64,000 bases of DNA from the NCBI GenBank assembly GCA_017607445.1, contig JAEVHH010000001.1, forward strand, positions 6,324,001-6,388,000. The letters run 5' to 3'. Positions within the stretch are counted from its first letter, which is position 1; every line of letters starts with the position of its first letter. Of this stretch, positions 1-11,198 are shown in pieces. Made by a program: the position numbers and the translations under genes. The notes beneath the pieces were generated by a model that was given only the letters and a program-made list of their open reading frames with translations, was not told the DNA's origin and searched no databases. The stretch comes from Histoplasma ohiense (Eukaryota > Ascomycota > Eurotiomycetes > Onygenales > Ajellomycetaceae).

Positions 1-905
1 AGACGGCAGGGTGTGTGCGAATAACGAGTTACAGTTACAATCTTTTTAGTTAGTTAGCTACTCTCTGCACTATGGTAGTAAATTGCTTTCTTCTTCCCCC
101 CACACAACCAACACACACCCACCACACCACCTTCTCTTCCCCTTCTCCCACCTTTCTTTCTGGTTTCCTTTTTCTTCCTAACCCTCGCCCTAAGCTCCAC
201 ACTAACACCGAACTTACCGCGCCCAGACTAGCCAGGCCTTGCTTGTCCGTCGAGTCGGAATGCTTGCATCAAGAACCAACCTAACCACCAAAGCAACCCC
301 CAAACGCACCAAACACACCAAAAAAAAAAAAAACCAAAAAAAACCTGTGTGCTCACCGACTTTCCCCATCTCGAACTTGCTTAAATAGTTTCACCATTTT
401 TCGTGGATGGTGGGGAGGAGCAAAAGCAAACCATCTGCCTCACCATTTGCGTTGTTTGTACTCCGTAGTCGGAAGTTCAAATAATCCTACCTACTCCTTC
501 TAGGATCCTTTGTCCACGAATTCGTGTAGAAAGTGAACTACCCATCATGATCGCAGACCTGTCATCCGGAACCCCGTTATTTGTTGCCTCTTTTTTTTTT
601 TTTTGGTCTACTCCGTAAATAATCATGATAGTTAACTAGTTAATGGTCATGATGATGACCATATGGTGATGGGGATGGCGATGACGATGATGACGATGAT
701 GTGGTCAACACACGCGGTCAAATAAGAGTTTTTTTCTGGAGAGAGTCAAAATGCATTTGAGAAGGAAAGGGGAAAAAAAAAAAAAATATAGTAACTCTGT
801 TTTTTTATGGAGACGGAGTGGTGAGGCTTTTTTTTTTTTGGGGGGGAAAGGAACTCTGAGGGACACGGAATTCAGGGTCGACCCATTGGCCCGGGTTATC
901 CAGAG

Positions 906-936
906 GATGATTGATGATTGATGATTGATGATTGAT
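906..936. repeat. (GATGATT)n minisatellite
   Basis: About four tandem copies of a 7-base unit in the long leader region upstream of the phosphatase gene. Confidence 0.85.
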
Positions 937-1187
937 GTTGTTTTGAGTTTTGGCAGGAGACTTCGCGGGTTGAAAAGGGGGTGGTTCTGGAACTCCGGCG
1001 GGAAAGTTAAATATATGGGGGAAGAAGAAAAAGAAAAAAAAAAGTTGAGGATAGGGAGGGAGGATCTGGGGTATTGGTTAGTCCCGTACATTGTGTAGAG
1101 AGAGAGAGAGAGTGACATCGTAGAGGATCGGGGCAGATGTCGAAGATGTCGAGGAGACAGGCAATAGTGAGAATAGTTCGTTGACCA

Positions 1188-1257
1188 TGACGACGACGAC
1201 GACGACGACGATGATGATGATGATGATGATGATGGTGATGGTGATGATGATGATAAC
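1188..1257. repeat. (GAC)n/(GAT)n compound microsatellite
   Basis: A run of GAC units passes into GAT units, with two GGT interruptions. It is the source of long low-complexity false open frames on both strands. Confidence 0.9.
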
Positions 1258-1347
1258 GGACAGACTAACAACCATCTGCAGCCGCAAGCCGCGCCGCAAG
1301 CCCGGGACGCTGTGAAGTTACGCGGGGGACGAGAGAAAGCGTTTCCC

Positions 1348-1380
<33 letters not shown>
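1348..1380. repeat. (GCA)n microsatellite
   Basis: Ten perfect GCA units followed by GCC. It lies in non-coding flank, so the polyalanine or polyglutamine readings are artefacts. Confidence 0.9.
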
Positions 1381-2212
1381 ATCCACATCCAAGCAACAGC
1401 GCGTCGGTCGATCCCAATGGGCCCAGCCCTGGCTTCCTCGTCTTCCTGTTTCTTCTTCCTCTTCTTCGTCCTCTTCCGCTTCCTCCTCCTCGTCGTCGTC
1501 GTCTTCTGCTTCTTCTTGATCCCCTTCAACACGGCATTTTCCCTTCTCCAGCTCCCTCGTCCCCAACCACCAACCAGGTCAGCCGGGAAAGTTACCTACC
1601 TGCCTCTCCAATTGGAACTTTATCCTCTTCTCTCTTCCTCCCGCATCGACGCAAGGACGACGAGGGGTTTCTCAACCACGACTGGACCTGGACCTGGACC
1701 TGGACCTGCAGAATACTCAAGAAGAATAACAGATGAATTAATTCTTTCTACGACCCCGATCCCGATCCTAGTCCCACTCCCGCTCCCAATTACAAATCAA
1801 CCACCTCCTTGCTCACCGGGATGTGTCGTTGATTGTTTTAATTCTTCTGGGGTTTGCCAGCGTAGGTTTCAAGTTTTCTTTTCCACTTACCTACCTACCT
1901 TCTTTGGGCTTTTCCGCCCGCTGTACTGTACCTTGTCGTCGTCGTCGTTGTTGTAGCTCAGAGTTCTGCTGGTCTACGGTTCGCTCGTGTCCGAAATAAT
2001 ATCTGTCTTTTTTATTTGCTTGTTATACTCTGGCTGTACCCTGCCCTGCCCTGCCCTTATCATTCCTCCTGCTCTGCCAGCAGCAGGGCAATTATTCAAT
2101 TATTCATCTGGCCATCCCGAAGCCGAACCAGAACCAGGCGAGGACAAGCTCCGTACCTCACCCTCTCTCCCCGTGGCGGCCGGTGGGTGGCTGGAAGAAC
2201 AAAACTGCGCTG

Positions 2213-2247
2213 GGGTGGTGGTGGTGGTGGTGGTGGTGGTGGTGGTG
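2213..2247. repeat. (GGT)n microsatellite
   Basis: About eleven tandem GGT units in the 5' flank of the phosphatase gene. Confidence 0.9.
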
Positions 2248-3027
2248 TTACATCCCAGGCGAGTTGTCATTGTGTAGAGCCTACGATCCGGTGTTAGTAA
2301 GGTGGCTGACCAGAAGATTCTGCTGATTCTGCTGATTTTGATTTGATATCAATGATTTGTGATTCTTGATTCTGTGTGTGGCCGTGTTCTGTTTTGCCCC
2401 TTTCCCGCATCCACACGTCATAGCGTCCCAGGCTTCGGTTCTTCTTTTTTTTTTTTGGGTTTTCTTTTTTTCCTTTATTTTTTGGTTCTCTCCGGTCTTT
2501 GTTCCAACCCTCGCTTTTAAACTTCCCCTTTGCCGCACGCTGGGAGATCCTGCTATTCGTTACCTTTGCGCCATTATTCCCTAGCAAACTTCTCCCCTTT
2601 GCCTCCTCCCTCCAGACGACCGTTTTCGCTCTCTCCCGGGCGGTTTCAGCTAACCCAAAATAGGGCCTCGGCCTCCCCTCGTCCTCCTCGTCCTCCACGC
2701 CCACGTCATAGCTACCCCTTCCACGTTTTTTTCTCTTTGATTCCTCGTCTCCGCAGCTCATCCAACCCCCTCAAGCTTGTTGGAATCTGGCTCTAGACCC
2801 AAAAGCTGCCTCGTGGTAGAAGCTTGTTTCCCTGCGCTGTTAATTTGTCGGTGTGGCGCGCGCAACCGCCCTCGCGGTTGTTGATATATAGCCTTACCAT
2901 ACAACCAACCAAGTTCGATGCCCGTTTGATCGGTTTACACTTGCCACCGTAATTCCTACCTACTACGTCACACCCCATAGTTGTGATCTGTCCATTGTTG
3001 CTTGCTGCCGTTGCATTCTAGCAAACC

Positions 3028-3137
3028 ATGCTTCCTTTTGTATCCATCTCTACCACAGCATGGCGTTCGCTTACCACCATGAACAACTTCGTTATTTGAC
3101 ATTCGACGTTTTTGACGTTCCTGCTTTGAGGAATTAG
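3028..3137 (+). promoter_or_regulatory. Two overlapping upstream ORFs before the phosphatase start
   Basis: An ATG at 3028 opens a 23-codon frame ending with TGA at 3097-3099. A second ATG at 3060, in another frame, opens a 25-codon frame ending with TAG at 3135-3137. Both end before the main ATG at 3293. If they lie within the mRNA leader they could reduce or tune translation of the phosphatase. Transcription through this segment is not shown. Confidence 0.35.
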
Positions 3138-3292
3138 AAATAATAATTTTTATATTATATATTTTTATTTACTGGAAGAGGGCAAAAGATAAATTACGGA
3201 TTCCCCTTTTCCGGATTCACCTTCCCATTCCCTTTACTACGACGAGGGCTCCAGAATCAGAATCAGAATCAGAATCTCGTTTCTTCCAAATT

Positions 3293-6127
3293 ATGTCGGC
3301 GACCACCGCGTCTTTGCCATCTCCTCAAGCTTGGAGTCCCAACGTCGCTGCTAACGCAGTGTCTACTACCCCGTTGGGAATGCCGCCACGGACACCAGCG
3401 TCAGTTGGCCAGATGGCGGCTCCCATTCTGGGTTCTGGAGGAGCCCTCTCACCGCGAGTCCTGCGCGATTCGTGCAATGGCTACTTCAGCGTCGTCGATT
3501 TCAATTCCAACAACCCGCCCAACTCGACAGCGGGAAAACATACGCGCAAAACCTGGAATTTAACGTCGGGCTCGCCAGGGGCTGGGAAACAAGGGAATCG
3601 TCAGTCCTCTGAATACAACTTCGAATCGGCTGGGTTTGTTGCTGGCCATAGAATCACGTCCAGTTTTGAGAAACAAACGCAAGCCCTTCGAGATAGAGAT
3701 CGCAGGGCTGAGGAGAGGCGCGAGATGCAGACGCCTCCTTCACCACATGGCATCGACGCCCCGTTTGCTACATCGCGATATGATGACAAGACTAGCTACA
3801 TGAGCATCGATCCGCACTCGAATCGCTCAGCAGGAGAAGCTAAGTCATCGATTACTCTCCCGAAATCTGTGATTCCGTTATCATCATCATTCTCTTCCTC
3901 CTCCTCTTCGTCGTCGTCTTCCTCCTCGTCTTTATCATCATCAATACCGAGCCCCGCTTTAACCATGTCACAATTAAGGATTCCCCTTGGTTCTGAGAGT
4001 GGTAATGGCCGTCCCTCACGAATCACGCTTCCTCCTCAACTCCCCCGCCATTCTTTGGCATGCAACAAGGTTCGCACTCTTCAGCGTTCTGAGACATCCC
4101 CAGCGTGTGTTGATCAGGGCAATGTCCAACTCGTCACACCCCGCGTTTTAGCAGCAATATTGAAGTCGTTATCAGAAAATCCCACCCTACTTCTAGATGT
4201 CCGACCCTATCCACAGTTCACCCAAGCAAAGATAAAAGGAGCATTGAATTTATGTATTCCAACAACTCTATTAAAGCGGCCGTCTTTCAACCTGCAAAAA
4301 TTAGAGGATACATTTACTGGAGACGAAGACAAGAAAAATTTTGCGCGGTGGCAGCAGTGTACACAGATTATCGTCTACGATTCTTCTACGAGCCACATGA
4401 AGGATGCGTCTCCCTTGATCAACGTGTTGAAGAAGTTCACCAATGAAGGGTGGAAAGGTGAGACGTCGATACTGCGCGGTGGATTTGCGCAGTTTTCCAC
4501 CGAGTATCCAGACCTCATTGAATCCAATCAGCGCAATGAAACTGCTAGTTTCGCCGACCAACCACGGTCAATTAGCCTTGTCCTGCCAAGCAAGCAAGGC
4601 ATAGCTGGCGGTTGCAGCATCCCGAATTCCAATACAGCCACCCATCCATTTTTCTCGAATATCCGCCAAAATATGGACTTGGTAGACGGCGTCGGTCAAA
4701 TTCCTATCAAACTACCACAGTCAATGTGTGGGAAAACCCTACAAATGCTACCACGTTGGCTCACGCGGGCCGTTGATGCTGAAGACAAGGGCAAGCTGGT
4801 GTCGGATCAGTTTTTGCAGATCGAGCGGGCGGAGCAAAAACGCATGCAGGAAGCCTTGACATTTAGCGTCTCATACGGTTCGCCTGCGTCGAAAGCTCCT
4901 AAAAAGAGTTTCTGTTTAGCGGGACTGGAGAAGGGGTCGAAGAATCGATATAACAATATATATCCATTCGACTATTCCAGGGTTCGGCTGCAGGGAGTAC
5001 CCAGTGGTGGCTGCGACTACGTAAACGCGAGCTTCATCGAGTCCTCCCGCTCGAATAAAAGATATATCGCTACCCAAGCACCAATACCTGCTACGTTCAA
5101 TGTAGGTGTAGCTTTCTATGACGTCTTTTCTCTCACTTTCTCGTTACCTGTTGATACTGATGCTGATGCTGATTTTTTAATTTTCTTGCAGGACTTCTGG
5201 CGTGTCGTCTGGGAACAGGACATCCGAGTAATCGTCATGCTAACCGCAGAATCAGAGGGCCCTCAGCTGAAGTGCCACCCATACTGGAAAGCGGCCGACT
5301 ACGGACCCCTCAAAGTGAGTGTATTCGCAGAACACCAGATCCCGCTGTATTCGTTCCCTTCGCCCCAGAGTCAGCAACAACGACGAACCCACGGACAACG
5401 CCGAGCCACCAGTCCATTTACACAATTTGAAAAGCCGCACGCAACCGAGGGCTCCCAGTACTTCGGCGTTGTCGACAACGATAACCGGCCGCACGCCATT
5501 GTCCGCCACCTTACCTTGACCCACGCCGCCTACCCCTTCCAGCCCATCCGCGAGATCACGCAACTACAATACTCCCACTGGCCCGACTTCGGTGCGCCCG
5601 CCGAACCCGCACACCTCGTCCGACTGGTCGAGGAGGTGAATCGGATTGCGCATGCCTCTAACGCGAGCCCCATCGGAGCTGGCACTAGTAGCAGTAATAG
5701 GCCGGCGACAACGACGATGGAACCGGAGCCCGAAGGCCAAAGGCGGGTACTAGTCCATTGCAGCGCCGGCTGCGGGCGGACGGGGACCTACTGCACCGTC
5801 GATAGCGTTGTAGATATGCTAAAGCGGCGGCGGCGGCAGCAGCGGCGGCGGGCAGCGTTGGCGGATCGAAAGCAACCGGCGGCAGGGGGTCCGAGTGGGG
5901 ATGGTGGCGACGATGCGGGCGAACAGCAAGACTGGCTGCTTCGAGACGATGTTGACCTGATCGCGACGACGGTGGAGGAATTCAGAACACAGCGCATCAG
6001 CATGGTGCAGAGTCTTAGGCAGCTTGTTCTGTGTTACGAGAGCGTGCTAGAGTGGATTACGCAGCATGCGGGAGAGCTGGGGATGGGGGATGAGGCTGCG
6101 GATGAAGTGGAGATGAAAGGGGTTTGA
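3293..6127 (+). CDS. Rhodanese-like plus protein tyrosine phosphatase (Pyp1/Ptp2-type MAPK phosphatase)
   Basis: This should dephosphorylate phosphotyrosine, most likely on stress MAP kinases, as Pyp1/Pyp2 and Ptp2/Ptp3 do in yeasts. The first ~270 residues are low complexity with a long Ser run. A rhodanese-like module spans about residues 280-410. Its active-site loop (YDSSTS) lacks the catalytic Cys, as in MAPK-docking versions. The C-terminal phosphatase domain carries the WPD loop (HWPDFG) and the signature HCSAGCGRTG, whose Cys codon is at 5759-5761. One intron is likely at 5102-5191 (GTAGGT..TTGCAG). Removing its 90 nt restores the conserved ATFNDFWRVVWE block and gives 914 residues. 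The frame stays open if it is retained (944 residues). A low-complexity insert follows the signature motif. The next gene is 2.9 kb away. Confidence 0.93.
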   Translation: MSATTASLPSPQAWSPNVAANAVSTTPLGMPPRTPASVGQMAAPILGSGGALSPRVLRDSCNGYFSVVDFNSNNPPNSTAGKHTRKTWNLTSGSPGAGKQGNRQSSEYNFESAGFVAGHRITSSFEKQTQALRDRDRRAEERREMQTPPSPHGIDAPFATSRYDDKTSYMSIDPHSNRSAGEAKSSITLPKSVIPLSSSFSSSSSSSSSSSSSLSSSIPSPALTMSQLRIPLGSESGNGRPSRITLPPQLPRHSLACNKVRTLQRSETSPACVDQGNVQLVTPRVLAAILKSLSENPTLLLDVRPYPQFTQAKIKGALNLCIPTTLLKRPSFNLQKLEDTFTGDEDKKNFARWQQCTQIIVYDSSTSHMKDASPLINVLKKFTNEGWKGETSILRGGFAQFSTEYPDLIESNQRNETASFADQPRSISLVLPSKQGIAGGCSIPNSNTATHPFFSNIRQNMDLVDGVGQIPIKLPQSMCGKTLQMLPRWLTRAVDAEDKGKLVSDQFLQIERAEQKRMQEALTFSVSYGSPASKAPKKSFCLAGLEKGSKNRYNNIYPFDYSRVRLQGVPSGGCDYVNASFIESSRSNKRYIATQAPIPATFNVGVAFYDVFSLTFSLPVDTDADADFLIFLQDFWRVVWEQDIRVIVMLTAESEGPQLKCHPYWKAADYGPLKVSVFAEHQIPLYSFPSPQSQQQRRTHGQRRATSPFTQFEKPHATEGSQYFGVVDNDNRPHAIVRHLTLTHAAYPFQPIREITQLQYSHWPDFGAPAEPAHLVRLVEEVNRIAHASNASPIGAGTSSSNRPATTTMEPEPEGQRRVLVHCSAGCGRTGTYCTVDSVVDMLKRRRRQQRRRAALADRKQPAAGGPSGDGGDDAGEQQDWLLRDDVDLIATTVEEFRTQRISMVQSLRQLVLCYESVLEWITQHAGELGMGDEAADEVEMKGV

Positions 6128-6525
6128 TCCTGACCCTGAACGTGAGACTTTCGAGGGAACGTTGTTTTTCAATTACTATTTCTTTTCAAAATAAAAAAGG
6201 AAGGAAGGAAAATAGTTTACGTTCGTAGAGATAGAGGCGTGCGATAGAGATAGACGGACAACAGAGGGGATGCGATGATGATTCCGATGATAGGGGGGGA
6301 AGGGAGGGTTTGCAGAGAAGGACGCAAGGGGGGCAGGTATAATAAATATAATGTTACAGTTAGCATTAATTCAAGTTCACTCTTGTGTGTTTTTTAACTT
6401 TTTATTTTTATTTTTATTTTTTTTTTGTAAAAAAAAACAATTTATATATATATATATATATTGTAATTAGTAAATTAAAAGATAGCTATGGCAAATAAAA
6501 AATAAGAGAGGTAGTTAGTTAGCTG

Positions 6526-6574
6526 CAGTGTCCAGTGTCCAGTGTCCAGAGTCCAGAGTCCAGAGTCCAGAGAG
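6526..6574. repeat. 7-bp minisatellite (CAGTGTC/CAGAGTC)
   Basis: Seven tandem 7-base units: three CAGTGTC, three CAGAGTC and a final CAGAGAG variant. The ordered change of variant suggests stepwise duplication. It lies in the 3' flank of the phosphatase gene. Confidence 0.9.
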
Positions 6575-7194
6575 ATTGCATTCTCAAGCGAGCTCGTGCT
6601 CGTTTTTCCCTTCCTTCCTAGTAGCGAGCATCATCGTCATCCGCCCCACCACGCTGGAAGGAAGGTATCATGGGAATGGTAGGCGGCATAAATCAAGAGA
6701 TACTACAGATCTGTGTGTAACTAACTAACTAGCATCAGCATCTAGCATCTAGCATATCATTACGCGGGAAAGGTAACTAACTAACTAATAAATACTGTGT
6801 AGATTTTCTTCTGGTCAGGCGAGGGAAGGGGGAAGAAGGGGGAAGAAGGGGGGGGGGTTTGGAATTTGTTCGTGGAAAGGAGTAAGCGGCAGTAAGTACT
6901 AGTAGATGGCGGGGATGGATGTTGTATCCATGAAGGATCTATGGTTTTTTTTTTTTTTTTGGGTGGGGGGAAAGGGGCTTAGGAGACATCAAGGGTAAAT
7001 TAAGATTCTACATCATAACTTAATTACGAGCTTGCCTCTCTGATTTGGCTTTATCTTTCAATCGTTTCGGAGAGATCTCTCTTATCAATTATTGTTCCAA
7101 CTTGGGTCATGTATGATTGATTATCACGCATTTTTCTCTTGCTTTGGCTGAATATCTTCAAAGGATCAAGCCTGGTATGTTAAGTGGCTAGGTG

Positions 7195-7855
7195 GTTGAG
7201 TTCAAGCCCTCTGCAGACAATCCAGTCAAATTCACACATGAAACCCGACAAGGAGATCTTGCTAAATGGAAAAACGCCCGGAGAGCGACCGACATCTCAA
7301 AGGTATCTTTCATACGAGCAGTCTCACCCAAATTCTGCTTCCGAGAATGATTTGGCGACCCTACGAACAGGCGGCCCGCGAGTTTGAGAAATCCCCCAAC
7401 GCAGAGGTGCTCAGGAATGGGGCCTCGTTGATCAGCTCCGTTTCCGAGGAGCGGCGGAGCTCAAGGGGGAAGATCAAGCGAACAAAACTGCCGGATTGCT
7501 CCTATCTCAGCACACCACTCCCAGAAAATACTACTAGGAGGCCTGCCACCTGGCCTCCTCGTGTGTGGCCAAAGTTGGTTACACCGTAGCCTTAGAAAAA
7601 CCGAAAAGCGACGCCGAATGGTGGCTGGAGGAATCGGGAATGGAACAATGGCGTCCAGGTGGCTGTGGCTGATCTCCATCAATCCGAGAAAAGCGCGCGA
7701 TTATCTTCTGCAAGCGGGAGCATGTTTCCAAGATTACGACTGGACAACCTCGCCGCGTAGTGCCAGAGGTCGTCCAAAGAGTCACGATTTCGAAGGTCAC
7801 CGATGACCACTGCGTGGCCGTGAAAATCACACCCTCTCTTCTACTGCGCGGATAG
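7195..7855 (+). pseudogene. Possible coding relic broken across three frames, unidentified
   Basis: Three successive stretches read like protein but in different frames. They are 7195-7350 (starting VVEFKPSADN and ending before TGA), about 7320-7520 in a second frame, and 7544-7855 in a third with one internal TGA at 7670-7672. The third contains DAEWWLEESGMEQWRP and, further on, KVTDDHCVAVKI, with a varied residue content unlike the flanking low-complexity DNA. I do not recognise the family. Chance open frames cannot be excluded, so this is only a candidate. Confidence 0.3.
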
Positions 7856-9002
7856 TAGTGCCCATGAGATCGAAATGTTTCACTGATCAAAAAGCACCGC
7901 AAAGAGCAGCAAGATAGCAGACGTCGTCCTGAGGGGCTGGACGGTTGTTTCGTCCAGCGGGTTCATGATTAATGCCGTGAAATACGCAATGCCTAGCCGA
8001 AGCAAAAGCATTGGGCAATCGATTGGAGCTGCTCATCAGGCACAGAGGATAGGCATGGATGACAGTTATATTCCAAGCAGCTGTCACTCTTCATTCTATT
8101 TTCCTCCGCTCATATCATCTTCTTCGCAAATATCGGGCTTGACAGAGTACTAATATTAGTATTCTGCGTGCACCCACGACAAGTTCCTAGTAGGCAAGAG
8201 ACGTATCTCATAAGAAGGAACACCAGCTTGCACATCTTTGATGCTGGGATGAAATTTAGAATAAAAAAGAATGCGAGTCGTGCAATTCAAATGTTTCTTG
8301 TTCGATCTGTTTTCTCATCCGGGAGCCAATGTCTGAGGCTGTGGCGAGGTGACATTCCTCCACGCCGACAATATCAGTAGTTAGACCCCAAAAAGCCAGG
8401 GTTTGCCTACAAACAAAATGCACAAGTCATTATCGCTGTCGTATCCCGCGGTTGCTCGTCTATAAATCAATGCTCCGTGATGGAACTTGCCAGATCTCAG
8501 GGGGCCATCGCTTAAATGTTTTTCCGGCCGGGGATGCCAGCAGGCACCAGCCAGCTCCACTGGACATGGATGGCTTGAACATGAACAGCATGAACAGCGT
8601 CGTCGATGCGGCGAGTATATATTGAACGCTCCTTGTCCTCGACGCAGTTATCGATCTCTACTTCCTTATTTCTTTCTCCAAGGTCTATATTTCTGTTTAT
8701 CTGTCTGGACTACTAGTAGTACTGACGAGAGGAGGTCAATGGTTCGACTGGATCCGTCGTCTGAACCCCCTCTCCAGAGAAGCAACATACAGTTCTCTGC
8801 TACCCCTACTATACTCGCCACCATTTCTTAAACTGTTTATCGTCCCACAAATCTTCCTGTTTCTTTCTCTTGTCTCTCACTATTTTGTTCCAGCTATAAA
8901 AAATTAAAAAAGGGCCAAAACACACACCACCATCCCTTCCCCTATCCAAAACCTACCCCGGGCTTCCTACCCCTGTTTTCAACACAAGTGCGCCAAAAAA
9001 AA

Positions 9003-11198
9003 ATGCACCTCCTAAACCTGCCCACAGAACTCCTAGAATATATCTTCGACTTCTCTTCTGTCACCAGCTGCCTCCAAACAGCTTATACCTGTCGCACGCT
9101 CTTTGCAGTTCTCTCTAACTATCGCAAGGGGCTTTTGTACCAACTGTCTCAACTCCCCTTAACCCCTAGAACCCTTAGCACTGTCAATACCAGTCACAGT
9201 GATGGTGGTGACAATAACGACAATGAACTCTCCTCTAAAGCCATAGCAGAGCTCTTTCTCTTGCTCCAAAGACGGGCAGCCCAGCAGCTGCGTGGCGCCA
9301 ACTTCCACGCCAACCAAAGTGTATACACTTTTGACAAGAACGCACCTGCCATTGACACTCTGGCTTCAACCATACACCGTGACGGTGATCCCAATGTAGC
9401 GTTGGTGCAGAAGGGTCTACCCAGTGTTTTCTTGTACTTTGTTTCTGGGCGTCAGATGGTGCCGCGGGGCGTTCTGGAAGCCTTCACCGTATGTCCTGGG
9501 AAGGTTGAGGTGATTAAGGCCATTATTAGTGACAGAGGGAATATGGTTTCTGTATTGCAGAGATTTACGCCCTTTCCGGCAAAGGACGGTGAGAACGGGT
9601 CCCAAGGAGTTGGCGAAAGTGGAACTGTGAACAGCCATGGGAAGACGCCGAGAAATAAACACCCCTTTGAAGAAGAGGCGATGAAGCCGTACCGGGCCGA
9701 AAGCACACAGCTTGTGCATTACCGCCGCAGCAAGCCCGGGTCAGGATATTCGCGCGTGACGATTTCTGCCTTCCCGGCCCAAGATGAGTATCGCCCATTG
9801 GCAATTGCTGTGGCTGATCAATATCTGGTGGCGATATCATGGCAGCATAAGCAGCATCCAGACAGACGTATGATTGTTGTCCATGCCGCGCAACAAGATG
9901 AGACTGCAGGAAAAATGAAACTATCATGTGAGATTTTCCGCTCTTTCTGAAGATGAATGTGAAGGAGAGATCGAGCCCCCTTCTTATAACCATCAAAACA
10001 CGTCTCTATTACTCGTAACAGATCAATTAATATATCCCTCATAGACCAAGTTTACAACGACAATATAATCATTGACGAAGACGGAACCATGCCGTATGAC
10101 AACGGTTACCATCGACACCGGAACACACGGCCTATCGAACCAGTAATCCAAATGGCCTTCAATGACGGCGTTACCCAGCTGCTCTACTATCACCCCGCCT
10201 CAACAATATATGGCCATTTCCAACGCATCAGTCTTGAACCCGGTGGAACAATAAGCACCAGCGGTCTCCTTGGCAACTCCTGCTGGGTAATATACCGCAA
10301 CAACCTCACAATCAACAATGTCGAAGAAGACAACCTTAGATTCACTATCGCCATTCCCTTCTTCAGCACGCACGAGACCGTGACCAATCACTTGAATCGT
10401 GAGCTTTGCCACTGGAAATACCTGGCCCTCGGCACCGCGATAGATAATCGCGGCGAACTCGTGGCCTGCATCCTGATAGCAGAAACCTTCTGCCGCGCTG
10501 TCCACTGCCATCACATCGAGAACCTCGACCGTGGTCGGCGCTTCGATAGCTGGCGCGTCGTTGCGCGGTTGGCTGGGTACAGCACAAGCGTGAACACGCT
10601 GCCGGGGATCGTAGCAACGTCGCGACGCGCGACACGTCTGGCGATTGCGAATTGGAAGACCATCACGGTTTGGCCTTTGGACCCGCAAGCGATCATTGAA
10701 CGGAATGCGTCTGGTGTCTACCCAGAGAATATGATTGATGCCGGCGTGACTGGTGCTGTTTTGTTGGAACCAGTGGTATTGGAGAGTGAGGCTGTGTGTT
10801 TCATGTTAAGTTTTGGGGAAGGGGAGGATGAGATTGTTTCGCTGACGGATCGCGGAGTTATGAGGTGGGAGATTGGGGCCGGGACAGTGGGGAGGAAAGA
10901 AGGGGCAGTTTTGGGGCTTTTGGACGGAGCTTGGGAGAACGAAGGGGAGAGTGAGGGGGAGGAGAGTGCGAATAGGAAGATAGAAGGAGCGGGCGTGGAT
11001 ACGGATGAAGAGGGACTCTTTGTATATGAAGGGGGTGAGTCGGAAATTGGTAGTGAGATGAGTGACGATAGCGAAGCGCAGGGTAATGGCGTCGAGGACG
11101 AAGAAGATGAAGAGATGGAAGATGCTGACAATCATAGTGATGGTGATAGTGGGACTTTTCAATCCCTTCTGCCCTCGAGTTCTCATGTTCCACCATAA
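9003..11198 (+). CDS. F-box protein with acidic C-terminal tail
   Basis: Probably a substrate adaptor of an SCF ubiquitin ligase. The N-terminus (MHLLNLPTELLEYIFDF) is a typical F-box start, covering about residues 1-45. The rest matches no family I can name. The start is the ATG at 9003. An in-frame GTG at 8988 lies upstream but ATG is preferred in fungi. Exon 1 runs 9003-9927 and exon 2 runs 10045-11198. The 117-nt intron (GTGAGA..CATAG) joins in phase 1 to read SYQVYNDN. The protein is 692 residues. The last ~60 residues are strongly acidic (EDEEDEEMEDAD), which could mediate nuclear or basic-partner contacts. It is convergent with the EMC10-like gene. Confidence 0.8.

Larger units (their letters stand above)
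1..3292 (+). other. Long gene-free 5' flank, probably promoter and leader of the phosphatase gene
   Basis: I see no convincing coding region here. Long open frames, such as the one antisense to 705-1532, are homopolymeric runs (Ala, Ser, Lys/Arg) created by trinucleotide repeats and pyrimidine tracts. The stretch is dominated by CT-rich and A-rich tracts, (GATGATT)n, (GAC/GAT)n, (GCA)n, (GGT)n, and a short (CAGAAT)n just before the start codon at 3293. An AT-rich block at about 3140-3175 may be the core promoter. Whether transcription starts near there or far upstream cannot be told from sequence. Long leaders are common for regulatory genes in filamentous fungi. Confidence 0.55.
6128..9002. 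other. Gap: 3' flank, minisatellite, possible coding relic, F-box gene 5' flank
   Basis: After the phosphatase stop come A/T-rich tracts, a TA repeat near 6443-6461, a 7-bp minisatellite, and CTAAC/TAGCAT-type short repeats to about 6800. A poly-T run sits near 6945-6960. Coding-like fragments in three frames at 7195-7855 are listed separately. From about 8160 to 9002 I see only promoter-like sequence with CT-rich tracts close to the F-box start. Confidence 0.5.

Noticed and set aside
705..1956. Long open frames on both strands rich in Ser, Ala, Lys/Arg and Val
   Set aside because: They are translations of trinucleotide repeats and pyrimidine tracts. They overlap on both strands and show no domain or normal composition.
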